Assembly: GCA_965224225.1 (NCBI GenBank)
Contig: CBDCZF010000029.1
Coordinates: forward strand, 310,001-374,000
Reading direction: 5' to 3'
DNA from: CAJQQK01 sp965224225
GTDB taxonomy: Bacteria > Pseudomonadota > Alphaproteobacteria > Rhizobiales > Hyphomicrobiaceae
DNA: 64,000 nt
Below are positions 46,688 through 55,516 of this stretch, one piece after another. The notes beneath the pieces are model-generated. The model had not been told where the DNA came from. It made no database searches and saw only the letters and a program-made list of their open reading frames with translations. The stretch's first letter is position 1, and every line of letters starts with the position of its first letter. A program made the position numbers and the translations under genes.

Positions 46688-48292
46688 ATGGAAACCACAC
46701 TTCCGCCCCGAACCTGCCAAAGCTGGATCGGCATCCTTGCTGCAGCTCTTGTCCTGGCGCCGGCCATGGCCGCCGAAGCAAGCGACAAGCCCTTTGTCTG
46801 GGCGCGATCGAACGACGCCCTGACGCTCGACCCGCATGCCGTCAACGAAGGCACAACGCATGCCCTCAATCACCACATCTATGAACCGCTGATCATCCGC
46901 GATCACACCGGCAAGCTCGAAGCGGCATTGGCAACAGACTGGCGGCAGACCATCGACCCGCTTGTCTGGCACTTCACGCTGCGTCCCGGTGTCGTCTTTC
47001 ACGATGGTTCGAAGCTTACCGTCGAGGACGTCGTTTTTTCGGTCAAACGCGCCATGTCGCCGACGTCAGATCTCAGATCCCGCCTGCAGGGCGTTCGTGC
47101 CGTCAAGCGGCTCGACAGCGACAAAATCGAAATCCGCACGTTCGCACGCGATCCCCTGCTGCCGATACAGCTCACCGACATCTATATCCTGAGCCGGGCA
47201 TGGGCTGAAAAGCACGATGTAGCCAAGCCGCAGAACTATAGTGCCGGTGAAAAGACGTATGCCATGTCGAATGCCAACGGCACCGGCCCCTATCGCCTTG
47301 TCACACGCGAGATCGGCAAGGCCACCCGACTGACCCGTCACGACGCGTACTGGGGCTGGGCCGGCGATGACGAACGGCGCATTCGGGACATTGTCTATCA
47401 GCCGATCCCCGACGGCCGCGAGCGCATCACCGCCCTCCTCGACGGCAGTGTCGATTTTGTTCAGGATGTACCGGTCGGCGAGATCGAAACGCTCGGGCAA
47501 GCGCCCAACGTAGACATGAAAGTCGGCCCCGAAAACCGTGTCATCTTCCTCGGCCTTTCGGTCGCCAAGACCTACGACGGCCAACCCAATCCGCTGACAA
47601 ACCCAGACCTCAGGCGGGCGATTGCGATGGCAATCGACCGGCGCGCCATCCAGCGCGACATCATGCGCGGCCAGTCGATCCCGACCGCGGTGCTCGCGCC
47701 GCCCGGAATCAACGGCTTCCCGACCGACCTGGACGTCATTGCGCCACCTGATCCCGACGGCGCACGCAAACTGATTGCGAACACCGACACCCGCTGGAAA
47801 CTGACACTCGATTGTCCAAACAACCGTTATGTCAACGACGCCGCGATCTGCGGCGCGATCGCTGAACAGCTCAAGAACGCCGGCTTGAAAATCGATGTCC
47901 AATTGCGCCCGAAGACCCAGCACTTCAAGAAGGTGCGCGGCGGCGGCTCCCAGTTCTTCCTGCTCGGCTGGGGTGTGCCGACCTTCGACAGCGCCTACAT
48001 ATTCTCTAACCTGGTCCACACCCGCCAGGCCAATCTCGGCACCTGGAACGGCACCGGGTTTTCCGATCCCGCCCTCGACAAGCAGATCGTCGAACTCTCG
48101 CAGATGGTCAACAACAGCGGGCGGTCGAAATCGTTGGCTGCAATCTGGCAGCGCCTCGCCGAGACCCGGATCTACATCCCGATCCATGTCCAGACGCTGC
48201 TCTATGCCATGAAGGATCGCTATCAGATCAACGTCGACATCTCAAACACACCCAAGCTCAAGCATGCAGTCGTCGGCCCGGCGAGCGAGTAG
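46688..48292 (+). CDS. ABC transporter substrate-binding protein, family 5 (dipeptide/oligopeptide type)
   Basis: This 534-residue periplasmic binding protein has a signal peptide (about 1-35, with ILAAALVLAPAMAAEA). The SBP_bac_5 signature region includes NDALTLDPHAVNEGTTHALNHHIYEPLI, WHFTLRPGVVFHDGSKLTVEDVVFSVKRA and NPDLRRAIAMAIDRRAIQRDI. AGAGG lies about 9 nt before the chosen ATG; the frame is open 103 codons upstream but without family similarity. No permease or ATPase genes are adjacent, so it is an orphan binding protein. The ligand could be a peptide or another amino-containing compound. Confidence 0.88.
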   Translation: METTLPPRTCQSWIGILAAALVLAPAMAAEASDKPFVWARSNDALTLDPHAVNEGTTHALNHHIYEPLIIRDHTGKLEAALATDWRQTIDPLVWHFTLRPGVVFHDGSKLTVEDVVFSVKRAMSPTSDLRSRLQGVRAVKRLDSDKIEIRTFARDPLLPIQLTDIYILSRAWAEKHDVAKPQNYSAGEKTYAMSNANGTGPYRLVTREIGKATRLTRHDAYWGWAGDDERRIRDIVYQPIPDGRERITALLDGSVDFVQDVPVGEIETLGQAPNVDMKVGPENRVIFLGLSVAKTYDGQPNPLTNPDLRRAIAMAIDRRAIQRDIMRGQSIPTAVLAPPGINGFPTDLDVIAPPDPDGARKLIANTDTRWKLTLDCPNNRYVNDAAICGAIAEQLKNAGLKIDVQLRPKTQHFKKVRGGGSQFFLLGWGVPTFDSAYIFSNLVHTRQANLGTWNGTGFSDPALDKQIVELSQMVNNSGRSKSLAAIWQRLAETRIYIPIHVQTLLYAMKDRYQINVDISNTPKLKHAVVGPASE

Positions 48293-48530
48293 GTGTGTCG
48301 AGAGAATGCCGGCTTTGGAAAGTTTTTGCTTCAAAGGCCCGTTTGTCGAGCGCTGCGCGACCGTGCTGGCTGAATGGGCGCATGCCATCGAAAGCGACAG
48401 CAGGGTACCACGACCATCAGGTCAGTGGTCTTTACTGTCCGATTTAAGTTCCGACGTCACTTAGACCTTGACGTCCGGCGACGTTGTTCGGGAACCTGTC
48501 GCCAGCCGATCAGCCCAAGGAGACATGTCA

Positions 48531-49697
48531 ATGACAGCCCTCCCACAACCTGACTTTGCCGGCGTCGATTACGGCGATGCCGAAGAGGAAATGGTGCGCT
48601 ATCGCGAGGAAGGTACCAAGCGCGCGCTGGCCATGGACAACCGTGGCCCGGCCCGGTTCGATGAGAACGGTCGTCTCGTTACTGAAATCCTCGATTCCTA
48701 CTGGCGCCACGGGTTCTACATTTTCGAAAACGTGCTGAAAGCAGAAGAACTCGGCGATATGGAAGCCGATGTCGCCGAGCTTCTCGAGCGTGCCCCCGTC
48801 ACGCTCGATGCCAAGCTCGACAGGCACGGCCGACCGGCACTCGGCGCAGACTGCAAGGCGCGCACCGTCAACATGGTCAAACCGTTGTCGGACCCACTGG
48901 GCGGCACGGATGCCAACCAGGGCCGGCATCCGGCCAAGATGGTTGAGCCGACAGCACCTGCGGGCGCCCCCGACTATGTCCTGCAATTACTGCTCGGGCC
49001 GCTGCAGTTCTCCGACGCGCACCTGCGCCTCTACGGTCACCCCGTGCTGCTCGCGATCGCCGCATCAGTCAACGGTGAGGATTTCGTGCCGTTCAACGAA
49101 AGCCTGTGGGTCAAGCATCCGCGACTTGGCGGTTCGGTGGCCTGGCATCAGGACGGCTGGACGCATTGGAACAGTCCCGACCTCGACGAAGGCACGCACG
49201 GCTTCAATCTGATGGCGCAGCTTTACGGTTGCGATGCGGCCAACGGTTTGTGGGTCGTGCCGGGCAGCCATCGCCTCGGCAAGGTCGATATCAAGGCCTG
49301 GACGGATGCGGCAGGCTCCGACCGGCTGCCCGATGCCGTGCCATTGATCTGCAAGCCCGGCGATGTCGCGATCACCAACCGGCAGGCAGTGCACGGCTCG
49401 TTCGCCAACACCAGTCCCAATTACCGCGTGACCTTCAACGTCGGCTTCCACCGGCGCAAGTCAGTGCTCGGAGTCACCAGCGGCGGCGTCCACAATGACG
49501 TCGCGGTCTATGATGAGGACTACATCCACAACCGCGCGCGGATGATCATGTACGGCATCGATGCCCGGCGCCAGCGATACCCGAATGAGAAATCGTTCGA
49601 CTATGCGCCATTGCGCGACGAAGCCGACAAGTATCACTGGAGCGACGCGGTGCGCCCGACCATCAAGGACTACAACCTGCAGGATCTCGGCATCTGA
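48531..49697 (+). CDS. Phytanoyl-CoA dioxygenase (PhyH) family protein
   Basis: This 388-residue Fe(II)/2-oxoglutarate oxygenase carries the facial triad H206 and D208 (AWHQDGW) and H288 (QAVHGS), with R299 downstream as the likely 2OG anchor. The start at 48531 is placed 7 nt after AAGGAGA; the ATG two codons earlier sits too close to that site. It is followed after 10 bp by a second 2OG oxygenase gene, so the two are surely cotranscribed. The substrate is unknown. Confidence 0.85.
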   Translation: MTALPQPDFAGVDYGDAEEEMVRYREEGTKRALAMDNRGPARFDENGRLVTEILDSYWRHGFYIFENVLKAEELGDMEADVAELLERAPVTLDAKLDRHGRPALGADCKARTVNMVKPLSDPLGGTDANQGRHPAKMVEPTAPAGAPDYVLQLLLGPLQFSDAHLRLYGHPVLLAIAASVNGEDFVPFNESLWVKHPRLGGSVAWHQDGWTHWNSPDLDEGTHGFNLMAQLYGCDAANGLWVVPGSHRLGKVDIKAWTDAAGSDRLPDAVPLICKPGDVAITNRQAVHGSFANTSPNYRVTFNVGFHRRKSVLGVTSGGVHNDVAVYDEDYIHNRARMIMYGIDARRQRYPNEKSFDYAPLRDEADKYHWSDAVRPTIKDYNLQDLGI

Positions 49698-49707
49698 GGA
49701 GAGTCGC

Positions 49708-50535
49708 ATGCAGTACGAAACCATTACCGTCAAACCCCTCACAACAACGATCGGTGCCGAAATCGACGGCGTCGACCTGTCAAAGCCGCTCGGCAACCAG
49801 ACCTTCCACGAAATACACGATGCGCTGCTCAAGCATTGCGTGATCTTCTTTCGTGACCAGGAGCTCGACTACGACAGCCAGAAGGCATTCGGCCGGCTGT
49901 TCGGGGAATTGACGGTTCATCCGGCGATCCCGAGCCCCGAAGGGCACCCCGAGATCCTGCCCATCCACACGGACGCGAATTCGACCTACATCGCCGGTGA
50001 GCGCTGGCATTCCGATGTCTCGTGCGACGAGGTCCCGCCGATGGGCTCGATCCTGCATCTGCACACGGTGCCGGAGTACGGCGGCGACACGCTGTTTGCC
50101 AACATGTGTGCGGCTTACGATGCGCTGTCGGATCGCATGAAGACCTACCTTGAAGGCCTGACGGCACGCCACGACGGCGAGCCGCAGTATCGCGGGCGAT
50201 ATGCTGATAAAGGCGTTGACGATACCGGCAAGGTCTACCCGCACGCCGATCACCCGGTGATCTGTACGCATCCAGAGAGCGGTCGCAAGTATCTGTTCGT
50301 CAACCCGGTCTTCACCCAGCGCATCAACGAGGTACCGCGCGGCGAAAGCGATGCCATCCTGAAAATGTGCTTCGAACACACCATGCGGCCGGATTTCCAG
50401 GTCCGGTTCCGCTGGCGCAAGAATTCGGTTGCCTTCTGGGACAACCGCTCAGTGCAGCACATCGCAGTGTGGGACTATTATCCAAACGTACGCTCCGGCA
50501 ATCGCATCACGGTCAGGGGCACCAGACCGAGTTGA
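49708..50535 (+). CDS. TauD/TfdA family taurine-type dioxygenase
   Basis: This 275-residue Fe(II)/2-oxoglutarate oxygenase has H101 and D103 (WHSDVSC) and H251 (SVQHIAVWDY) as iron ligands, and R266 15 residues later as the 2OG-binding Arg; the H/R spacing is the same as in E. coli TauD (H255/R270). It immediately follows the PhyH gene. The family hydroxylates sulfonates, phenoxyacetates, phosphonates and others, so the substrate is open. Two unrelated oxygenases in tandem suggest successive oxidation of one compound. Confidence 0.88.
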   Translation: MQYETITVKPLTTTIGAEIDGVDLSKPLGNQTFHEIHDALLKHCVIFFRDQELDYDSQKAFGRLFGELTVHPAIPSPEGHPEILPIHTDANSTYIAGERWHSDVSCDEVPPMGSILHLHTVPEYGGDTLFANMCAAYDALSDRMKTYLEGLTARHDGEPQYRGRYADKGVDDTGKVYPHADHPVICTHPESGRKYLFVNPVFTQRINEVPRGESDAILKMCFEHTMRPDFQVRFRWRKNSVAFWDNRSVQHIAVWDYYPNVRSGNRITVRGTRPS

Positions 50536-50678
50536 TCGGGCTTGGGTCATGCCTGACGAAACCGACGTTATCCATAGCGGTGCCTAAAAACAGCCCGCTC
50601 GGACGCCTATGTGTTAGGTATCGGCATTGCAACTGCGCCTGACCTTGAATGACGGCGTTCGCGATTGGATGACTTTCG

Positions 50679-50918
50679 ATGGCTGAGGGAAACGGTCCGC
50701 TGGTGTTCGTGGTATTCGTTGCCACGGTCATGATTCTGAGCGGCATTGCCGGCGGCATTCTCGCCGGCCTCAAGAACCGCGACTATTCCTACTGGATCGC
50801 GTGGACATTCCTGCTGCCGCCGTCCCTGATCGTATTGGCGCTGCTGCCAACACGGCGCGGGCCGCGTCCGCGCCGGCCGACGATCGATGAGGAAGAGCGC
50901 CGGATGGAAGATCTCTAA
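50679..50918 (+). CDS. Small two-span membrane protein
   Basis: This 79-residue protein has two hydrophobic segments (about 7-31 and 37-57) joined by a short loop (KNRDYSYW). It ends in a charged tail (TRRGPRPRRPTIDEEERRMEDL). No family was recognised. It lies 143 bp after the TauD-type gene and ahead of the mosaic repeat. Confidence 0.55.
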   Translation: MAEGNGPLVFVVFVATVMILSGIAGGILAGLKNRDYSYWIAWTFLLPPSLIVLALLPTRRGPRPRRPTIDEEERRMEDL

Positions 50919-51026
50919 TGCCGGTCGAATGCCCGCTTCACTTTAATGGGAGCAGCGTCAAATCGGCTGATTCGGCCTTGTGTGTGTCCTCCAATGTCCC
51001 ATACCGTCCAGAGCCAGACCGGACCT

Positions 51027-51171
51027 AGTGCATCATCCGATCGGATGGAACCGCGTAGCGGCTCTGTTCCGCGCGGATAAAGAAGCTCTATCTTTTTCAT
51101 TTCTAGAGCAATATCCGACCGGACGGCATCGAAATGTTCGCACCCGATTCCGTCCGGTCGGATATTGCTCT
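51027..51171. repeat. Mosaic palindromic intergenic element, copy B (RIME-like)
   Basis: This is the second copy of the element at 24978-25126. Its second hairpin has perfect 22-nt arms (51105-51126 and 51150-51171). In the first hairpin the outer arm has diverged (AGTGCATC against AGAGCATC in copy A). It lies 35 bp upstream of the VWA gene. Open frames across it translate the repeat and are not genes. Confidence 0.8.
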
Positions 51172-51206
51172 TGCCCGACAACGGGCAGCCGTGAGGAGCT
51201 GTCGTT

Positions 51207-51896
51207 ATGCCTGGACAGGACACACAGCAAGCCGGCCGGCCGCGCAAACTGACAACGCGGCTTGGTGTGGCGCTGATATTGTCACAATGCCTCGCTGCCA
51301 ACCCGGCGCTCGCCTGCCGCGAAAATGCGATGATCGCTTTCGATGCCTCGGGATCGATGGCGCGCCAGCGTAACGGGCGTTCGAAAATCGATATCGCCCG
51401 CAGAGCGGCAGCCGAAATCCTGCCGAACATCACAAAAAACAGGCCGACGGGTCTCGTCACCTACGGTGGCATCGATGGACCGGCGTGCCGTGATGTGATC
51501 GTCAGGGTCGAGCCGCAGACAGGTAGCGGCCGGCAAATCGTTGCCGAACTGCAGCGGATCCCGCCGGTTGGTCCAACGCCATTGACCGAGAGCGTGCGTG
51601 TTGCCGCCGACGTCCTGCTGCAGCGCGGCGGGCCGGGGATCGTCGTGTTAATCACCGACGGGCTCGAAAGCTGTGGCGGCAAGGTCTGCGAACTGGCCGG
51701 CCAGTTGGCCAAACTCGGCGGCAATCTACGCGTTCACGTAATCGGCTTCTTTCTGGACGACAAACCGATTGACACGCTGAAATGCCTGACGGCCGCAACC
51801 AACGGGATGTACGTCGCGGCCAACTCGCTGAAGAGCCTCAGGGAGGCGCTTCACATGCTTTTGGGTTGCATCCGCGTCTCCGGCCTCGGCCGGTAA
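51207..51896 (+). CDS. Secreted VWA-domain protein
   Basis: This 229-residue protein has an N-terminal export signal (about 15-36, LTTRLGVALILSQCLAANPALA). The von Willebrand A domain carries a MIDAS motif: DASGS (D46, S48, S50), the threonine site in PVGPTPLTESV, and the aspartate in LITDGLES. The MIDAS appears complete, so metal-dependent ligand binding is plausible. GAGGAG lies 8 nt before the ATG. It converges on the pseudocaspase-SUMF1 gene with a 34-bp gap, so they are neighbours but not an operon. Confidence 0.85.
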   Translation: MPGQDTQQAGRPRKLTTRLGVALILSQCLAANPALACRENAMIAFDASGSMARQRNGRSKIDIARRAAAEILPNITKNRPTGLVTYGGIDGPACRDVIVRVEPQTGSGRQIVAELQRIPPVGPTPLTESVRVAADVLLQRGGPGIVVLITDGLESCGGKVCELAGQLAKLGGNLRVHVIGFFLDDKPIDTLKCLTAATNGMYVAANSLKSLREALHMLLGCIRVSGLGR

Positions 51897-51930
51897 TAAA
51901 ACCGGTCAACGCAACCCGTCGCAGTGTCGC

Positions 51931-53475
51931 TTACTCCAATTCCCTGACGACCCGGAAACCGTTTGCCGAATAGGGAACGTAGGCATCGTAGCGAAAGCGG
52001 AAGCTCGATTGGACCTGCTTTGCGCCGCTGTCATAGGAGCCGCCGCGCAGAACACGGAGACCGCATTCGCCTTTGATCCAGGCGGAACCGTCAGCCGGTG
52101 CGCCGTCATATGATCCGTTCCAGCAGTCCTCGACCCATTCAGCGACATTTCCTGACGTATCGTAGAGGCCGAATGGGTTGGCGGCGAATGAACCGACCTT
52201 GCGCGGCCTTGCCTCATTGCCCGACTTGCACCCTGCACAATTCGCCCGCTTGGCACCAATTGCTGCACCCCACCAGTATGGGCCCTCGGTGCCGGCGCGG
52301 GCGGCGTATTCCCATTCCGCCTCGCTTGGCAACCGATAGGTCTTGCCAGTCTTGTCACTCAGCCATTTGAGATATTGCTTGGTCTCGAACCAGCTGACGT
52401 TGATCACCGGATTGGTGTCACGCCCCCAGGCCAGATCCTGCGGGCGCTTGTCACAGCCCTTGTCCTTGGCACAGGCATCCCATTCGGCGAAGGTGACTTC
52501 GTACTGGCCGATCGCAAACGAATTGCGGATGGTGACACTGTGTGGCGGGCCCCGGTAGGGCTGATCCGCGCCCATCTCGAAGGAGCCGGCCGGCACGATC
52601 ACCATGCGAGGGCATTCGGCGCAGTCCTGGATGAGCTTGGCATCGCCTGTTCGTGCCGGAACTACCGGCTGTCGGGACAGGCCCGCGGTTACGATTGATC
52701 CAGGCGTGGTGCCCCCCGCTGGAGGCGCATCGGAAAATTTCAAGGACCTGGCCAACGTCGATGTCACGAGTGGCACCTGGCGGCCGTTTGAGCCGCGCGC
52801 CACGTTAATGCGAACGCGATTGAAGGCGTCGGTCGCGTCGAGGTCACCGGCTGCGATCTGGGCGGCAAGTTCGGTGCCGAACAAACTGGGCCCGCCAACC
52901 TCATCATCCAGAATCTGGCCCGGCGCGGCAGAGTAGATTGTCAAGGTATTCAACGTGCCGATATCAGGCTCCAATCCGGCGGGCTTGGCGCGTATCAGCT
53001 TTTCGGAAGGATGGTTGCGGGCCGCATCGATGGCAACAACGACAGCGCCCGGGGAATTCTTGACAATCCATTTCAGGATCGTCTTCACGCTTAGTCCGTT
53101 CTGCCAGATGTCGATGTCACGTTCGATCTGCGCATCGACGGGCATTAGGAAGGTCTGGCCGAGTGAACTCAGACCATAGCCACTGAAATAAAAGAATGCG
53201 ATATCGCCCGGCTGCAATTGCTCGACGAACTCTGAGACGACTCCCCTCATGGAGAATTTGTTGAGATTGGCCTGCGCCCGAACCTCGAAGCCCACCTCGC
53301 TCAGCTTTTCGGCAAGGGCTTGCGCATCCTGTTCCGGAGACAGAAGCTGTTTGACCGGGTAACCGGCGTTAGCAATCAGGAGCGCTTGCTTGCGGGCCGC
53401 CTCTGCGGGTGATGGGCCAATGCTGAATTGCAATAAAAGCAATATCGCAGCGATCCTCTTCATTAGTGAGATCAT
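51931..53475 (-). CDS. Pseudocaspase fused to a SUMF1/formylglycine-enzyme-like domain, both without catalytic residues
   Basis: This 514-residue exported protein has a signal peptide at about 1-26. The caspase fold (about 29-245) has lost both catalytic residues: the GHG position reads SGYG (Y100) and the DACRN position reads DAARN (A152). The SUMF1/FGE domain (about 285-514) starts VIVPAGSFEMG and has GQYEVTFAEWDAC, LPSEAEWEYAARAG, GNVAEW and LRGGSY. After GGS (478-480) the two catalytic Cys of true formylglycine enzymes are absent (Ser at 483 and 490/491). GGGAGGAG precedes the chosen ATG at 53475; the Met four codons later is possible. The gene is intact, so it is probably a binding or regulatory protein rather than a decayed enzyme. 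Confidence 0.85.
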   Translation of the reverse strand: MISLMKRIAAILLLLQFSIGPSPAEAARKQALLIANAGYPVKQLLSPEQDAQALAEKLSEVGFEVRAQANLNKFSMRGVVSEFVEQLQPGDIAFFYFSGYGLSSLGQTFLMPVDAQIERDIDIWQNGLSVKTILKWIVKNSPGAVVVAIDAARNHPSEKLIRAKPAGLEPDIGTLNTLTIYSAAPGQILDDEVGGPSLFGTELAAQIAAGDLDATDAFNRVRINVARGSNGRQVPLVTSTLARSLKFSDAPPAGGTTPGSIVTAGLSRQPVVPARTGDAKLIQDCAECPRMVIVPAGSFEMGADQPYRGPPHSVTIRNSFAIGQYEVTFAEWDACAKDKGCDKRPQDLAWGRDTNPVINVSWFETKQYLKWLSDKTGKTYRLPSEAEWEYAARAGTEGPYWWGAAIGAKRANCAGCKSGNEARPRKVGSFAANPFGLYDTSGNVAEWVEDCWNGSYDGAPADGSAWIKGECGLRVLRGGSYDSGAKQVQSSFRFRYDAYVPYSANGFRVVRELE

Positions 53476-53501
53476 CGCCGAATAACTCCTCCCAGAAAAT
53501 G

Positions 53502-53557
53502 TGCGAGCAATGACGTTCTCAATCGTGAAAAAGCACTGCTCAGTCATTGTGCTCGCA
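53502..53557 (-). promoter_or_regulatory. Inverted repeat in the leader of the pseudocaspase-SUMF1 gene
   Basis: TGCGAGCAATGAC (53502-53514) and GTCATTGTGCTCGCA (53543-53557) are reverse complements apart from a 2-nt insertion, around a 28-nt loop. The element starts about 10 nt upstream of the ribosome site. It could be an operator or an mRNA structure that controls access to the site. It lies in the 347-bp spacer (53476-53822) between two divergent genes; no other feature was recognised there. Confidence 0.5.
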
Positions 53558-53822
53558 TGCAAGTAACCAAGGGCAGGATACCGGATCGTGGACGGCTCTC
53601 GATTGATTGACGCCAGCAAAGGTGCTGGATAGTCTCGCTCAGGAGACGCCCGGTGTCGAGACGGTACAGGCCAAGAATTCCTGCCTATTACAGCCTTGGT
53701 ATATGTCGTTGTTGTGATGGGAAATGCGAACACCCGATGTCCGGGGACTGACAGTCGAAATCGGAGATGAGCTTGCGCGCAAGCGTCAACCGGTAGGTTA
53801 GTACAAACTGTAGGACTGCGTG

Positions 53823-55046
53823 ATGATTGTGACCCTGATGCCGAAGGCGTTCAGTCGGAATAGTGGCGTTCGTGGCGTGGCCGACATAAGGCAGCGCAGA
53901 GGCGCGGCACTGGTGTCGGCGGCGTTGCTGCTCGGAACCACGGCCAGTGCGCTTGCTGAAAGCGGCCTGACACCGTCACGGTCCGGGTCCGGCGTCTATT
54001 TCGTTGGCATTGAAGATAACTCAACCGTTCCTCAGAAATTCAGGCTCAACTTCGGCCTCAGAGGCATGGGCGTTGCACCGGCCAACTCCGATCTCGAGAA
54101 CTCCGGCCATCACCATCTGCTGATCGACACGCCGCTGCCGCCGCTCAACAAGCCGATCCCGAGCGACTTTAATCACCTGCATTTCGGTGGCGGGCAGACG
54201 GCAGCCGATGTGCAACTGACGCCCGGCTGGCACACGCTGCAATTGCTGCTCGGCGATAAGGATCACGTACCGCACTCGCCGCCGCTGATGTCGCCCGTGA
54301 TCCGCGTCAAGGTCGTGCCACCCGGCGGGCCGACGCCATCGCCAAAGGGATCATCGCTTTATTTCACAGTGCTGAAAGATGGTGCCGATGTTCAGACCGA
54401 GTTCAAGATCCGGTTCGGCCTGAAGGGCATGGGCGTGGCGCCGGCCAAGTCGAACCGACGCAATTCGGGTCATCATCACCTACTAATCGACACCGATCTG
54501 CCGGATCTCACAAAACCGATCCCCAATGACTTCAACCATCTGCACTACGGTTCCGGGCAAACGGAAGCGATGGTCAAGCTGAGCCCGGGCAAGCACACGT
54601 TGCAATTGCTGTTCGGCGACAAGGATCACATCCCGCACAATCCGCCGCTGTTCTCGGAAAAGATCACGGTCAACGTAATCAAGCCGCGTGAGCGATCACC
54701 ATCGGCACCCAATGCAGAAGTGTACTTCGTCGATCTCAAAGACGGCGATCGCGTCGGGCGACGGCTGACGGTACACTTTGGTCTGTCAGGTATGGGCGTG
54801 GCGCCGGCTGGCATCGAAAAGCCGAACACGGGCCACCATCACCTTCTGGTCGACACAAAAGTGCCGCCGCTCAACGAGCCAATTCCGCTCGATGACAAGC
54901 ACCTGCATTTCGGCGCGGGCCAGACGCAGGCGACGATTACGCTGTCGCCGGGTCGCCATACGCTACAACTGCTGCTCGCGGACTTCGAGCACTTCCCCCA
55001 CAACCCGCCGGTGATGTCGAAGCCGATCACGGTTTTCGCGAGGTAG
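53823..55046 (+). CDS. Exported protein with three tandem DUF4399-type domains
   Basis: This 407-residue protein has an N-terminal signal/hydrophobic segment (about 29-46). Three repeats of about 120 residues follow (about 57-167, 177-288, 297-407). Each has GMGVAPA, then GHHHLL(I/V)DT, then HLH(F/Y)G(S/A/G)GQT, then HTLQLL with a DxxHxPHxPP block. The His clusters recur at the same place in each repeat and could bind metal. The function of DUF4399 is unknown to me, and most members I know of are single-domain. The first codon of the open frame is GTG at 53820; ATG at 53823 with AGGA upstream is preferred. The downstream PGB gene follows after 55 bp. Confidence 0.75.
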   Translation: MIVTLMPKAFSRNSGVRGVADIRQRRGAALVSAALLLGTTASALAESGLTPSRSGSGVYFVGIEDNSTVPQKFRLNFGLRGMGVAPANSDLENSGHHHLLIDTPLPPLNKPIPSDFNHLHFGGGQTAADVQLTPGWHTLQLLLGDKDHVPHSPPLMSPVIRVKVVPPGGPTPSPKGSSLYFTVLKDGADVQTEFKIRFGLKGMGVAPAKSNRRNSGHHHLLIDTDLPDLTKPIPNDFNHLHYGSGQTEAMVKLSPGKHTLQLLFGDKDHIPHNPPLFSEKITVNVIKPRERSPSAPNAEVYFVDLKDGDRVGRRLTVHFGLSGMGVAPAGIEKPNTGHHHLLVDTKVPPLNEPIPLDDKHLHFGAGQTQATITLSPGRHTLQLLLADFEHFPHNPPVMSKPITVFAR

Positions 55047-55101
55047 ATGCGGCGCCGGCTCGCCTGTTTGGCATGGCGGCAAATACTCATACGAGGCAAG
55101 C

Positions 55102-55437
55102 ATGCGGATCAACTTTCGAGTTCTGGGCATCATGGTGCTGGTCGCCATCATGTCGTCATCGCCTGGCGCTGCACAGACGTCGGACGCCAAGTCAGTTACG
55201 AGCTTGGACGTAACGGTTCAGCCCGATCTCAATTCCGATTTGGTCGGTGCCGTTCAGTCAGGCCTGCAAGCCAAGGGGATGAGTCCCGGACGGATCGACG
55301 GTAAATATGGTGCCCGGACGACCGCTGCCGTGCGTGCGTTTCAAGAGCGTTACGGCATGAAGCCGCATGGCAAGGTCGACATCCAGTTGCTGCTGGCGCT
55401 CGGCCTCGCGGAGCTTGCGGTGGATGCCAGCCGGTAA
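55102..55437 (+). CDS. Small secreted peptidoglycan-binding-domain protein
   Basis: This 111-residue protein has a signal peptide (about 1-24, ending PGAAQ) and one PG_binding_1 repeat (about 45-100: LVGAVQSGLQAKGMSPGRIDGKYGARTTAAVRAFQERYGM). GAGG lies 5 nt before the ATG. It is 55 bp after the DUF4399-type gene on the same strand, so the two are probably cotranscribed. Its repeat resembles the C-terminal repeat in the caspase at 40291 (RVDGKWGRKSRSALAEAL against RIDGKYGARTTAAVRAF). Confidence 0.8.
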   Translation: MRINFRVLGIMVLVAIMSSSPGAAQTSDAKSVTSLDVTVQPDLNSDLVGAVQSGLQAKGMSPGRIDGKYGARTTAAVRAFQERYGMKPHGKVDIQLLLALGLAELAVDASR

Positions 55438-55516
55438 CGCCGGCGCTGCTGTCAAATCGCACGGGAGGGCCGATGTCGTCGAGCACTGCTTGGAACTCGC
55501 TTGTTCAACACTCTTG

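Noticed and set aside
50915..51460. 181-codon minus-strand frame across copy B of the mosaic repeat
   Set aside because: It translates the palindromic element (peptide similar to the false N-terminal extension of pgeF) and overlaps the VWA gene.
51931..53475. Active formylglycine-generating enzyme
   Set aside because: The two Cys after GGS are missing and no sulfatase gene is nearby.
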